This document shows, one piece after another, positions 1 to 8,271 of a DNA stretch of 64,000 nt. How positions within the stretch are numbered: the stretch's first letter is position 1; each line of letters opens with the position of its first letter. Below the pieces are notes generated by a model. That model was not told the origin of the DNA. It saw nothing but the letters and a program-made list of their open reading frames with translations, and did no database searches. Source of the DNA: an uncultured Bryobacteraceae bacterium (GTDB lineage Bacteria > Acidobacteriota > Terriglobia > Bryobacterales > Bryobacteraceae); assembly GCA_938027685.1 (NCBI GenBank), contig CALJAM010000015.1, forward strand, positions 1 through 64,000, given 5' to 3'. Both the position numbers and the translations under genes were made by a program.

Positions 1-129
1 GCCGCCGGCCAGGTCGGCGTGGTCGCCCTGCACCTGCGCCTGCCCGCCGACCTGCCCCCAGGCCCCCTCACCCTCACCGCCCTCAGCAACGGCAAACCCT
101 CCAACCCCGTCACCCTGCCCCTGGAGTAG
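1..129 (+). CDS. C-terminal fragment of a secreted TIGR03437-like protein
   Basis: The open frame runs in from the left edge and ends at TAG (127-129), giving 42 residues. The fragment is rich in Pro, Leu and Thr and ends in an alternating pattern like the C-terminal beta domain (TIGR03437 family) found on many acidobacterial secreted proteins, with a short stretch reading LPADLPPGPLTLTALSNG. The start and the main domain lie outside the window, so the function of the whole protein cannot be told. Family assignment is a resemblance only. Confidence 0.5.
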   Translation, partial: AAGQVGVVALHLRLPADLPPGPLTLTALSNGKPSNPVTLPLE

Positions 130-740
130 CCGACTGCCGGCGCCAGTGAGCGCGGCCACCGGACCCGATGGCGCCGCACCTTCACGACCGGTGTACAGCG
201 CCGAGCTGCAAGCCGCACCAGGCAGACGTGAAGGAAGCTCCGCGCTCGATGCAACCCCCACTCGCAAGCCCCGAACCCAGACAGCAGACCGAGGCCGACC
301 GCTCCACCGGTTTCGGTTCTGCGACGAGAGGGCCGTCTCGCACTGCCGGTATAGGCCGCACAGCGGAATTGCCGGTAGGGAAATCAACGAGCATGCACCC
401 TTGGCGCGGATCCGCCCGAATGGCGCGGCTTGCTCGCGGCTCCTGAGCGGCGTAGCCGCGGAGAGCGATGACCGGACCGAACGGGAGGGGCCGGGGTGCC
501 CGCCCGTAGAGCTGCCGCCAAAGCGAATAGCGCCGCGGCGGCGAGGCGCAGTGGCCTGAACCCTAATCCGTTGCCTGCCGCGTGCAGCACGGCCTTGCAT
601 CGACCGGCAAGGCGGAACATCAGAGCCACAGCACGGGACGAAACAGCGAAGCGCAGTTAGGGACGGCCCCGACTCACCTGTCGTGCAAACCACCTACAGA
701 CATCCAGCAGGGCTAATATGGCACGTGGAGGATCGATACG
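130..740. other. Non-coding stretch upstream of the sulfatase
   Basis: About 610 bases without a convincing gene. The open frames here have compositionally odd, Arg/Pro/Ser-rich translations and no recognisable domain. The only functional hints are at the right end: a TAATAT hexamer at 714-719 that could be a -10 box, and a GGAGG ribosome binding site about eight bases before the GTG at 741. No clear -35 box, tRNA or repeat was seen. Confidence 0.4.
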
Positions 741-2195
741 GTGGATTCCCCGCAAGTCACACCGCGCAACCTTCTCAGCAGGCGGCAATTGCTTGCCGCC
801 ACGCCTTTCATACTCGCGCCTCGCCGCCGACCCAACATCGTCTTCATCCTGGCGGACGACTTAGGGTGGGGAGACCTGGGCTGTTACGGGCAGCGATGGA
901 TTCGCACGCCCCATCTGGATCGCATGGCAAGCGAAGGAATGCGTTTCACCGATGCTTACGCAGGCTGTACCGTCTGCGCACCTTCTCGCAGCGTGCTGAT
1001 GACGGGCTATCACATGGGCCACACTTCGGTGCGCGCGAACACCGGCGGCATCCCGCTGCGTCCGGAAGACGTGACCGTCGCCGAAATCCTGCGTGAGGCC
1101 GGCTACGCCACGGGCTGCTTCGGCAAGTGGGGATTGGGCGACATAGGGACCGACGGCGTGCCGTGGAAGCAGGGCTTCGACGAGTTCTTCGGCTACCTCC
1201 ATCAGATTCATGCGCACTTTTACTACCCGCCTTTCCTATGGCATAACGACCGCAAGGTTGCGCTGCCGGGCAACGAAGGCGGCGGGCGGACCACGTACTC
1301 GCACGACGTGATCGCCGAGCGTGCGCTGGATTTTATCCGCCGCCATCGCGATCGGCCCTTCTTCTGCTATATCCCCTTCACCATCCCGCACCTCGAACTA
1401 TTAGTGCCCGAGGATTCGCTGGCGGAATACCGTGGCAAGATTCCCGAGGAAAAGCCGTATCGTGATCCGCGCGGGCACTATGCCGAGCAGGACAGTCCGA
1501 GAGCCGCGTACGCGGCCATGGTGACACGCATGGACCGTGATGTGGGCAGGATCCTGCGTCTTCTCGCCGAGCTGGGAATCGAGCAGGACACCGTGGTGTT
1601 CTTCGCCAGCGACAACGGCGGCGCGCAGCGGCTTTGGGGCGACGAGTTCTTCCGGAGCTGGGGACCCTTCCGCGGCCACAAGCAAAACCTATATGAGGGC
1701 GGCATCCGCGTGCCGATGATCGTGCGGTGGCCGGGGCGGGTGCCGGCGGGCAGGGTGAGCGATTTCGCATGGTCGTTCGAGGACGTGCTACCCACGCTGG
1801 CCGAGATCGCAGGCGTCCGAGCGCCTGCGGGCCTCGACGGCGTCTCCGTGCTTCCCACGCTGCTCGGCGGCAGACAGAAGCCGCACGAGTACTTGTATTG
1901 GGAGCTGCCGCGGTATCAGCGCGACAAGGGCACTTTTGCGGATGAGCTGCCCATGCAGGCCGTGCGCATGGGCCGCTGGAAAGGCGTGCGCCCGGCTCCG
2001 AATGCGTCGATCGAGGTCTACGATCTGGAGCGCGACCCAGGCGAGACCACCGATCTGGCCGCGCGCCGCGCGGAGCTGAGGCGGCGGCTGGAAGACCTAA
2101 TGAAGCAGGCCCGCACACCGCCGCGGCCGCAATACGAACCCGCGTCCGAATGGACGATTCCCATGCCTCGACCCGCGGGGCGAGCGCAACAGTAG
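741..2195 (+). CDS. Type I sulfatase (arylsulfatase family), exported
   Basis: 484 residues. It hydrolyses sulfate esters, probably on sulfated carbohydrates, outside the cytoplasm. The sulfatase signature C-A-P-S-R is at residues 79-83, where Cys79 must be oxidised to formylglycine by a maturase not seen in this window. Metal ligands Asp39-Asp40 lie in the opening strand (ILADDLGWGDLG) and a second metal site is at Asp291-Asn292 (SDNGG). The N-terminus carries SRRQLL followed by a short hydrophobic stretch, a Tat-like leader. The start is GTG, chosen because GGAGG precedes it and it gives the leader. The gene stands alone on this strand and faces the permease that ends at 2206. Substrate unknown. 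Confidence 0.9.
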   Translation: MDSPQVTPRNLLSRRQLLAATPFILAPRRRPNIVFILADDLGWGDLGCYGQRWIRTPHLDRMASEGMRFTDAYAGCTVCAPSRSVLMTGYHMGHTSVRANTGGIPLRPEDVTVAEILREAGYATGCFGKWGLGDIGTDGVPWKQGFDEFFGYLHQIHAHFYYPPFLWHNDRKVALPGNEGGGRTTYSHDVIAERALDFIRRHRDRPFFCYIPFTIPHLELLVPEDSLAEYRGKIPEEKPYRDPRGHYAEQDSPRAAYAAMVTRMDRDVGRILRLLAELGIEQDTVVFFASDNGGAQRLWGDEFFRSWGPFRGHKQNLYEGGIRVPMIVRWPGRVPAGRVSDFAWSFEDVLPTLAEIAGVRAPAGLDGVSVLPTLLGGRQKPHEYLYWELPRYQRDKGTFADELPMQAVRMGRWKGVRPAPNASIEVYDLERDPGETTDLAARRAELRRRLEDLMKQARTPPRPQYEPASEWTIPMPRPAGRAQQ

Positions 2196-2205
2196 CGCGG
2201 TTCCT

Positions 2206-3645
2206 CTACGAGCGCGCGCGCAGCAGACTGTGATGCCGGCTGTAGCCGAAGTAAATCGCGTAGCCGATGGCCAGCCAGCCGATGAGCCGCGCCCAATTCG
2301 GCCAGCCCAGCCCGAACATCATCGCCAGGCAGGTCAGGATGCCCAACGCCGGCACCAGCGGCACCAGGGGCGTGCGGAAGGGACGCGGCGCATTGGGGTT
2401 CGTACGCCGCATCACGAGAACGCCGGCACAGACAATGACGAAGGCCAACAGCGTCCCGATCGAAGTCATTTGCCCGACCAACGAGATGGGTGCAAACGCC
2501 GAGAAAAGGCTCACGAAAACCATCAGGATGAGATTGGACTTCCACGGCGTGCGCCACCGCGGGTGAATATCGCAGAACACCTTGGGCAGCAGGCCGTCGC
2601 GCGCCATTGAAAAGAAAACGCGTGACTGACCGAGCAGCATCACCAGAATGACCGAAGTCAGCCCTGCGATGGTCGCCAGTTTGATCGAGCCTTTCAACCA
2701 TTCGTAGGGCGTGGCGGCGATGGCCAGCGCAACGGGCGCCGCGTTGCCGCGGAAGCGCGTGTAGTGCTCGAGCCCGGTCATGACGTAGGCGAACAGTACA
2801 TAAAGAACGGTGCAGATGGCCAGCGAACCGATGATCCCGATGGGCATGTTGCGCTGCGGGTTGCGCGCTTCCTGGGCCGCCGTGGAAACCGCGTCGAACC
2901 CGATGTAGGCGAAAAAGATGATGCCCGCCGCGCGGAGAATGCCGCTCCAGCCGAACTCGCCGAAACGACCGGTGTTCGGCGGGATGAACGGCACGTGATT
3001 CTCCGGACGCATGAACGCCCATCCAGCCAGGATGAAGATCACCACTACGCTGACCTTGATGATGACCATGACGGCCGTGGCGCGCGCCGACTCGCGGATC
3101 CCGGTCATCAGCAGGATCGAGATCAGCACCACGATGAAAACGGCGGGGAGGTTGACCATGCCGTGCACGAGCACGCCGCTGGGCAGCATCACCGGTTGCC
3201 ACGGCGAGGCGATCAATTGGTAGGGCAGGTCGAGACCCCAATCGTGCAGCAGCGACACCATGTAGCTGGACCAGGAGATGGAGACGGTGGCGGCGCCGAT
3301 GGCGTACTCCAACACGAGGCTCCAGCCGATGGTCCAGGCCAGAAACTCACCCATGGTGGCGTAGGCGTAGGTGTAAGCCGACCCCGCGACCGGAATCATC
3401 GTAGCGAACTCGCTGTAACAAAGGCCTGCAAAGGCGCAACCAATGGCGGCGAAGACGAACGAGAGCACCACGGCGGGCCCCGCGTACTCGGCCGCAGCGA
3501 TGCCGGTCAGCGAAAACAATCCGGCGCCAATGATGGCGCCGATTCCTAGGGAAATGAGACTCCACGGTCCCAAAGCCCGTCTGAGCGTGGGTGTCTCGGC
3601 TTCCCGTTGCAGATCACCCAGCGGCTTGGTGGCGAACAGGCTCAT
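2206..3645 (-). CDS. APC-superfamily amino acid permease (cationic amino acid transporter type)
   Basis: 479 residues with about 12 hydrophobic helices. The first helix carries the APC signature around residues 30-45 (SLGIGAIIGAGLFSLTG), the unwound substrate-binding segment of APC transporters. The sequence resembles the CAT/YfnA branch, which moves amino acids with protons across the inner membrane; the actual substrate cannot be read from sequence. The ATG start has GAGGAG upstream. It is the last gene of a leftward group (thiE, permease, permease) and begins 22 bases after the preceding permease stops, so the two are probably co-transcribed. Confidence 0.88.
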   Translation of the reverse strand: MSLFATKPLGDLQREAETPTLRRALGPWSLISLGIGAIIGAGLFSLTGIAAAEYAGPAVVLSFVFAAIGCAFAGLCYSEFATMIPVAGSAYTYAYATMGEFLAWTIGWSLVLEYAIGAATVSISWSSYMVSLLHDWGLDLPYQLIASPWQPVMLPSGVLVHGMVNLPAVFIVVLISILLMTGIRESARATAVMVIIKVSVVVIFILAGWAFMRPENHVPFIPPNTGRFGEFGWSGILRAAGIIFFAYIGFDAVSTAAQEARNPQRNMPIGIIGSLAICTVLYVLFAYVMTGLEHYTRFRGNAAPVALAIAATPYEWLKGSIKLATIAGLTSVILVMLLGQSRVFFSMARDGLLPKVFCDIHPRWRTPWKSNLILMVFVSLFSAFAPISLVGQMTSIGTLLAFVIVCAGVLVMRRTNPNAPRPFRTPLVPLVPALGILTCLAMMFGLGWPNWARLIGWLAIGYAIYFGYSRHHSLLRARS

Positions 3646-3667
3646 TCCGTCTCCTCGCGCAGGCGGC

Positions 3668-5074
3668 TCAGTCCGCGCCGGACGGCCTCGCGACGCGCCG
3701 CTTCCAGATCCAGAAGAAGGGAACCCCCAGGAGGACGATCAACAGGCCGGGCCAGGTGTAGCGAGGCTTGTAAAGCAGCAAGAGGATCTCGATCAGCCCG
3801 GCCAGAGCGATGTACAGAGCAGGCAACACGGGGTAGCCGACGGCGCGGTAAGGCCGCTCCATCTTAGGACGTTTCCGGCGAAGCACAAAGACGCCCGCAA
3901 TGGTAAGGATGTAAAAGAGTAGAACCGCGAATATAACATAGTCGAGCAGATCGCTGTAGGTTCCCGAAAGCGTCAGAGCGCAGGCCCAGACACATTGCGC
4001 CGCCAGCGAGAGATTGGGGGTGTGGCGCACCGGGTCCAGACGCGCCAGCGAGCGGAACAGCAGGCCGTCGCGGGCCATGGCGTAGTAGACGCGTGCACCC
4101 GCCAGGATCATGCCGTTGGCGCAACCGAACGTGGACACCATGATGGCGGCGGCCATCGCGTACACCGCAACGGGACCCAGGATGCGCTGGGCCGCCGCCG
4201 TGGCCACGCGGTCTTCAGGGGCCTGTTGGATGGCCTCCAGCGGCAGCACGCTCAGGTACACGAAGTTGCACGCCAGGTAGAGTGCGGAGACGATGGAAAC
4301 GCCGAGCGCGAGCGCCAGCGGCACGTTGCGCCGCGGGTTGCGGATCTCGGCTGCGGCAAACGTCACGTTGTTCCAAGCGTCGGAAGAAAACAGTGCACCC
4401 ACCATGGCGACCCCGACCAGCCGCACGGCCGTGAAATCCCAGCCTGCGCCCTGCCAGAAGGCGCCGAAGTTGCGCGCCACCGCTTCCGGATCGCGCCCGA
4501 AAAAGATACCCAGGGCAATCAGTCCGAGCAGGGCGACGGTCTTGGTGAAGGTGAAGATGTTCTGAACGAGCGCCCCCGCCCGCACGCCGCGCGTGTTGAT
4601 CCAGGTCAGCCCGGTCAGCACGGCGATGGCGACCAGTTGCTGGGTGTTGACGCCTAACGATCCCACGCGCACCAGCCAGCGGTCCGCCGCGATCCAGGGC
4701 AGAAAAACACCGGCGAACTTGGCAAAGGCCACGGCCACGGCAGCAATGGTGCCGGTCTGGATTACCAGCAGCAGCGTCCAACCATAAAGGAAGCCGCAAA
4801 GCGGTCCGAACGCCTCCCGCAGGTAAACGTACTGACCTCCGGCTTGCGGCATGGCCGCGGCCAGCTCCCCGTAAGTCAGCGCAGCGATCAGCGTGAGGAC
4901 AGCCGTCGCCACCCAGGTCATGATGAGCAGGCCGGGCGAATTGACCTGCCGCGCGATGTCGGCGGACACGATGAAGATGCCGGAGCCGATCATCGAGCCC
5001 ATCACCAGGGTGGTGGCGTCGAGCAGGCCCAGCCCTTGAATCAATCCGGTATCGGCGGTAGCAGGTCGAGCCAT
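3668..5074 (-). CDS. APC-superfamily amino acid permease (second copy, different subfamily)
   Basis: 468 residues from the ATG at 5074; a TTG at 5110 would add 12 residues and is less likely. The helix-1 motif GSMIGSGIFIVSADIA is typical of the LAT/PotE-like APC transporters, and about 12 membrane helices follow. It differs clearly from the neighbouring permease, so the pair is not a recent duplication. Its start lies inside the end of thiE (34-base overlap), which implies translational coupling. Substrate unknown; a neutral amino acid exchanger or polyamine-type carrier are both possible. Confidence 0.87.
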   Translation of the reverse strand: MARPATADTGLIQGLGLLDATTLVMGSMIGSGIFIVSADIARQVNSPGLLIMTWVATAVLTLIAALTYGELAAAMPQAGGQYVYLREAFGPLCGFLYGWTLLLVIQTGTIAAVAVAFAKFAGVFLPWIAADRWLVRVGSLGVNTQQLVAIAVLTGLTWINTRGVRAGALVQNIFTFTKTVALLGLIALGIFFGRDPEAVARNFGAFWQGAGWDFTAVRLVGVAMVGALFSSDAWNNVTFAAAEIRNPRRNVPLALALGVSIVSALYLACNFVYLSVLPLEAIQQAPEDRVATAAAQRILGPVAVYAMAAAIMVSTFGCANGMILAGARVYYAMARDGLLFRSLARLDPVRHTPNLSLAAQCVWACALTLSGTYSDLLDYVIFAVLLFYILTIAGVFVLRRKRPKMERPYRAVGYPVLPALYIALAGLIEILLLLYKPRYTWPGLLIVLLGVPFFWIWKRRVARPSGAD

Positions 5075-5697
5075 TCGCGCACTCTCTGGCGGAGCGAGTC
5101 CGCGCTGCAAGGATCGGGGTAGAGATCGGCGATGACAGCCAGCGAGTCGGCTCCCGCGGCGAGAACTTCAAGGGCACGCTCGCGTGTGATGCCGCCGATG
5201 GCGACCAGTGGGCGGCTGGCAGCATGGGCCCGTGCGGCGAGCTCAGGCAACTGCGCAAGGCCGACGACCGGATCGGGGTTCAGCTTGGAGCCTGTCGCGA
5301 AAATAGGACCGAATGCCACGTAGTCCACGGGTTCCGCCAGCGCGGAGGCCAATTGCTGCGGGGTATGCGTCGAAAAGCCGATCACGCGTCCGGAGCCCAG
5401 CAGTCTGCGCGCCTCGGCAGGGGGCAGGTCGTCCTGACCCACGTGCAAGCCGGCGCCGACCAGCAAAGCGATGTCCGCGCGGTCGTTGACGATGAACCAG
5501 GCTCCGTAACGACGGCACAGAGCGGCAATGTGGCCGGCGACCTCGAAAAGCCTGCGCGTGAAAAATCCCTTATGGCGCAGCTGCAGGATGCGTGCGCCCG
5601 CTTCCAGAATCGCCTCCGCCGCTTGCTCCGGCTCGAGACCGCGGCGCGCGAGCGTGGCCGTGTCCAGAACGGGATAAAGGCGCGGCAGGCGAAGCAT
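5041..5697 (-). CDS. thiE: Thiamine-phosphate synthase-like protein (ThiE/TenI)
   Basis: 218 residues, a TIM-barrel of the ThiE/TenI family. ThiE joins HMP-pyrophosphate and thiazole phosphate to form thiamine phosphate. Visible motifs are the early QLRHKG, the phosphate-loop region HVGQDDLPPAEAR, GFSTHT, DYVAFGPIFATGSK and the final VAIGGI. The start was set at the ATG at 5697 because the protein then begins directly with the first barrel strand (LPRLYPVLD); an upstream extension in the same frame is Arg-rich and has no counterpart in the family. No other thi genes are nearby, so a TenI-like role cannot be ruled out. Confidence 0.82.
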   Translation of the reverse strand: MLRLPRLYPVLDTATLARRGLEPEQAAEAILEAGARILQLRHKGFFTRRLFEVAGHIAALCRRYGAWFIVNDRADIALLVGAGLHVGQDDLPPAEARRLLGSGRVIGFSTHTPQQLASALAEPVDYVAFGPIFATGSKLNPDPVVGLAQLPELAARAHAASRPLVAIGGITRERALEVLAAGADSLAVIADLYPDPCSADSLRQRVREWLDLLPPIPD

Positions 5698-6005
5698 CCA
5701 GGGCTCTATGATAGCGTGAGGTCTTGGAAGGCTGCACATGATGGAAGCCGCGCAGAGCTGCGGTCTCGCACGCCTCCGCGCGGAGTCGCGCCAGGCGGAG
5801 CGGTTGCACGCCCGAGGCGCGAAGGTATCGATGAGGCAGGGGGTCGATGCGCTCGCGGATCGCTCATCCGTCTTCGCTACGCGCCCGAGTGCACGGGCCT
5901 GCCGTCGAACGAGCGGCAAATGTGCGGAAAACGCTAGGACCAGCCCGCCGGTGTCGGGGCGAAGCGGCCTCCCGCCAGGCGGGTGGAATCTACGCGGAGG
6001 AAAAC

Positions 6006-6995
6006 ATGGAAAGAGCAACGCAAATGAGTCGCCGTGATGTTCTGAAAGTCTCCAGCCTTTCGGCGGCCGGTTTCGCAGCCGGCCGAACGCAGGCGCCGGC
6101 GCCGACCGGCAAGACCCGAGTCGCAGTGGTCCGCACCGAGGACCGCGTCAAAGGAGTCGCGGAGGTCCTGCGGCTGCTGGAGTTTCCTTCGCCTGAAGGC
6201 AAAGAGGTTCTACTAAAGCCCAACTTCAATACCGCGGATCCCGCACCCGGTTCCACGCACAACGACACCCTGCGCGAGCTCGTCTCCCAACTGCGCAAGC
6301 GCGGCGCGCGGGCTATTACGATCGGCGAGCGAAGCGGGCCGCCGCCCACTCGCAAGGTCATGGAGGAGAAGGGCATTTTCGACCTCGCCAAAGCGCTCGA
6401 CGTTCGGCTGATCAACTTCGAGGAGTTGCCGGACGAGGATTGGGTGCACCTGAATCCTCCGGGGAACCACTGGCAGAACGGATTCTGGATACCGAAGGCA
6501 GTCGCCCAAGCGGAGTACATCGTTTCCACCTGCTGCCTGAAGACGCACGGGTTCGGCGGAGTGTTCACCATGTCGCTGAAGTTGGCTGTGGGGCTGACGC
6601 CGAAGCGGCTGATGCGCGAGCTGCACGGCAACCGCGAACATATGCGGCGGATGATCGCCGAGATCAATGTCGGCTACAGGCCGCAGGTTATCGTGATGGA
6701 CGGGGTGGAGGCGTTTGTGGACGGAGGTCCTTCACAGGGCAAGCGCGTGGCGGCTAACGTGTTCATCGGCGGCACCGACCGCATCGCGGTCGACGCGGTC
6801 GGCCTCGCGATGCTCAAGGAGCTGGGTTCCAATCCGGCGATCATGGAGCGCAAGATCTTCGAGCAAGAGCAAATCCAGCGCGCTGTCGAGCTAGGCTTGG
6901 GGGCCAGCGGACCCGAGCAGATCGAGCTGGTCGCTCCCGATCAGGCCGGCCGAGAACTGGCCGACCGGCTCCGGAAGTGGCTATCGGCGGGATAA
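6006..6995 (+). CDS. DUF362 domain protein with Tat leader
   Basis: 329 residues from the ATG at 6006, which has GGAGG six bases upstream. The N-terminus MSRRDVLKVSSLSAAGFAAG is a twin-arginine (Tat) signal, so the protein is exported folded. The rest matches DUF362: KPNFNTADPAPGSTHN near residue 75, an ERSGPP segment, and CCLKTHGFGGVFTMSLK, followed by AVDAVGLAMLKELG. Many DUF362 proteins carry two 4Fe-4S ferredoxin motifs; none is visible here, so this is the cluster-free type. The biochemical function of the family is unknown. Confidence 0.82.
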   Translation: MERATQMSRRDVLKVSSLSAAGFAAGRTQAPAPTGKTRVAVVRTEDRVKGVAEVLRLLEFPSPEGKEVLLKPNFNTADPAPGSTHNDTLRELVSQLRKRGARAITIGERSGPPPTRKVMEEKGIFDLAKALDVRLINFEELPDEDWVHLNPPGNHWQNGFWIPKAVAQAEYIVSTCCLKTHGFGGVFTMSLKLAVGLTPKRLMRELHGNREHMRRMIAEINVGYRPQVIVMDGVEAFVDGGPSQGKRVAANVFIGGTDRIAVDAVGLAMLKELGSNPAIMERKIFEQEQIQRAVELGLGASGPEQIELVAPDQAGRELADRLRKWLSAG

Positions 6996-7444
6996 TCGGC
7001 GCGAGCGGGCCGGAACGTGCAAATTCGAACGGCCTGCGGGCAGCAGGCCTCCACTCAGGGCGGTCGAGTCCATGGCGAGCCGGGCGGCAAAGGAGCTAAT
7101 CCCCGGTGGCGAGGGACACCCGGGCGCCGACGCAAAAGGTCCGCTCAACGCCGTGACGAGTCGAAGAGCCTAGGACTCGGGTTTCCGAAGTGCGCCGACG
7201 TCGGCCTCTTTGTTGGAAAAAGTGAGTTCGAGAACCCGCGCCGACGGCTCGTCCCTGATCGCCGCGAGGCAGTTCGCGCCGCGGCGCACGGGGGCGCGAT
7301 TCGCCGAGCCCCTCCCTCATCCCCGAGAGGCAGCCGGAGGGGCCTTCCAGGCAATCGCCCTGCGGTTTCCGAGGCAGGGGCTTAGGGACGGGAGACCAGG
7401 GTTGGAGTCCGGGCGGGACGCTGTTTGTGGTAGGGTGAGACGTG
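6996..7444. other. Intergenic region with paired hairpins before the iolB operon
   Basis: About 450 bases without a convincing gene. Towards the right are two strong inverted repeats: GCCCCTCC at 7308-7315 with GGAGGGGC at 7336-7343, and CCCTGC at 7358-7363 with GCAGGG at 7374-7379. A TAGGGT hexamer just before the iolB start could be a -10 box, but no -35 box is well placed. The hairpins may be part of a leader or a terminator remnant. Confidence 0.4.
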
Positions 7445-8254
7445 ATGAGGCTGCACATCAAGTCAGATGGAGAATCGTTGGGCGTACGGGAAATTGCGCG
7501 CCGGGGCCGAGAGTTGAAATACCTTTCTTTCAGGACCGTTCAGTTGGGCGAGGGATTACGCAGCGTCGAGCTCGACAGCGGCGAAGAAGAGTTGGCGCTG
7601 GATTTCTTCCGCGGTCCGGTTCGGGTCGAGGTCGTCTTTGACGGCGGTGAGTGGACGGCCGAAATCGGACGTCGCCCCAGTCTGAAAGATCCCTGGCCGA
7701 TGATCTACGTTCCGCAAGGCTCGAAAGTGAAACTGACGGCCGCCGGAGGCTTCTGCCGGATCCTCGTGGCGGGCGCGCCAGGCAAGCCCGGCGGAAAGCC
7801 CGTGCTAATCGGACTCGACCGGATCGTGGCGAAGGAAGTTGGCCGCGACAACTGGACGCGCACCGTTTACACGCACATTGCCGATAACGTAGACGCGGCC
7901 CACCTGATCGCCGGCGAGACCGTGAACCGGCCGGGTGGATGGTCGAGCTACCCACCCCACAAACACGACCGCCTGGCGGGCGGCGAGGTGCCGATGGAGG
8001 AGGTGTACTACTTCCAGGTGGAGCCGGCGCAAGGCTTCGGTTTCATTCGCGTCTACACGGACCCGGAAGATCCGGAGCCGTTCGACTACGCGTTTGCGGT
8101 CGAGGACGGGGACACGGTCTTGATCCCGCGGGGCTATCACCCGGTGAGTTGCTCTCCCGGTTACACGCTGAACTACGCCTGGTTCCTGGCGGGCGAAGGC
8201 CGCAGCTACGGCGCCTGGCGGGACGACCCGCGCCATGCCTGGGTCAAGGGTTGA
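7445..8254 (+). CDS. iolB: IolB-like 5-deoxy-glucuronate isomerase (KduI/IolB family)
   Basis: 269 residues from the ATG at 7445 (a GTG lies one codon earlier). IolB converts 5-deoxy-D-glucuronate to 5-dehydro-2-deoxy-D-gluconate in myo-inositol breakdown. The double-cupin signature is clear in the second half: GGWSSYPPHKHD, then EEVYYFQ, which supply the metal-binding His and Glu residues, and IPRGYHPVS. No other iol genes are in the window. It is the first gene of a tight operon with a sulfatase, a beta-helix protein and an aldolase, so the substrate may be another uronate-like sugar. Confidence 0.85.
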   Translation: MRLHIKSDGESLGVREIARRGRELKYLSFRTVQLGEGLRSVELDSGEEELALDFFRGPVRVEVVFDGGEWTAEIGRRPSLKDPWPMIYVPQGSKVKLTAAGGFCRILVAGAPGKPGGKPVLIGLDRIVAKEVGRDNWTRTVYTHIADNVDAAHLIAGETVNRPGGWSSYPPHKHDRLAGGEVPMEEVYYFQVEPAQGFGFIRVYTDPEDPEPFDYAFAVEDGDTVLIPRGYHPVSCSPGYTLNYAWFLAGEGRSYGAWRDDPRHAWVKG

Positions 8255-8271
8255 GCGGCCGAGGAGGAATC

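Noticed and set aside
146-559. Possible gene in the left intergenic region
   Set aside because: Frame has Arg/Pro/Ser-rich random composition, no ribosome binding site and no domain.
7017-7385. Possible 122-codon gene before iolB
   Set aside because: Composition is Arg/Gly-rich without motifs and it covers the paired hairpins; no ribosome binding site.
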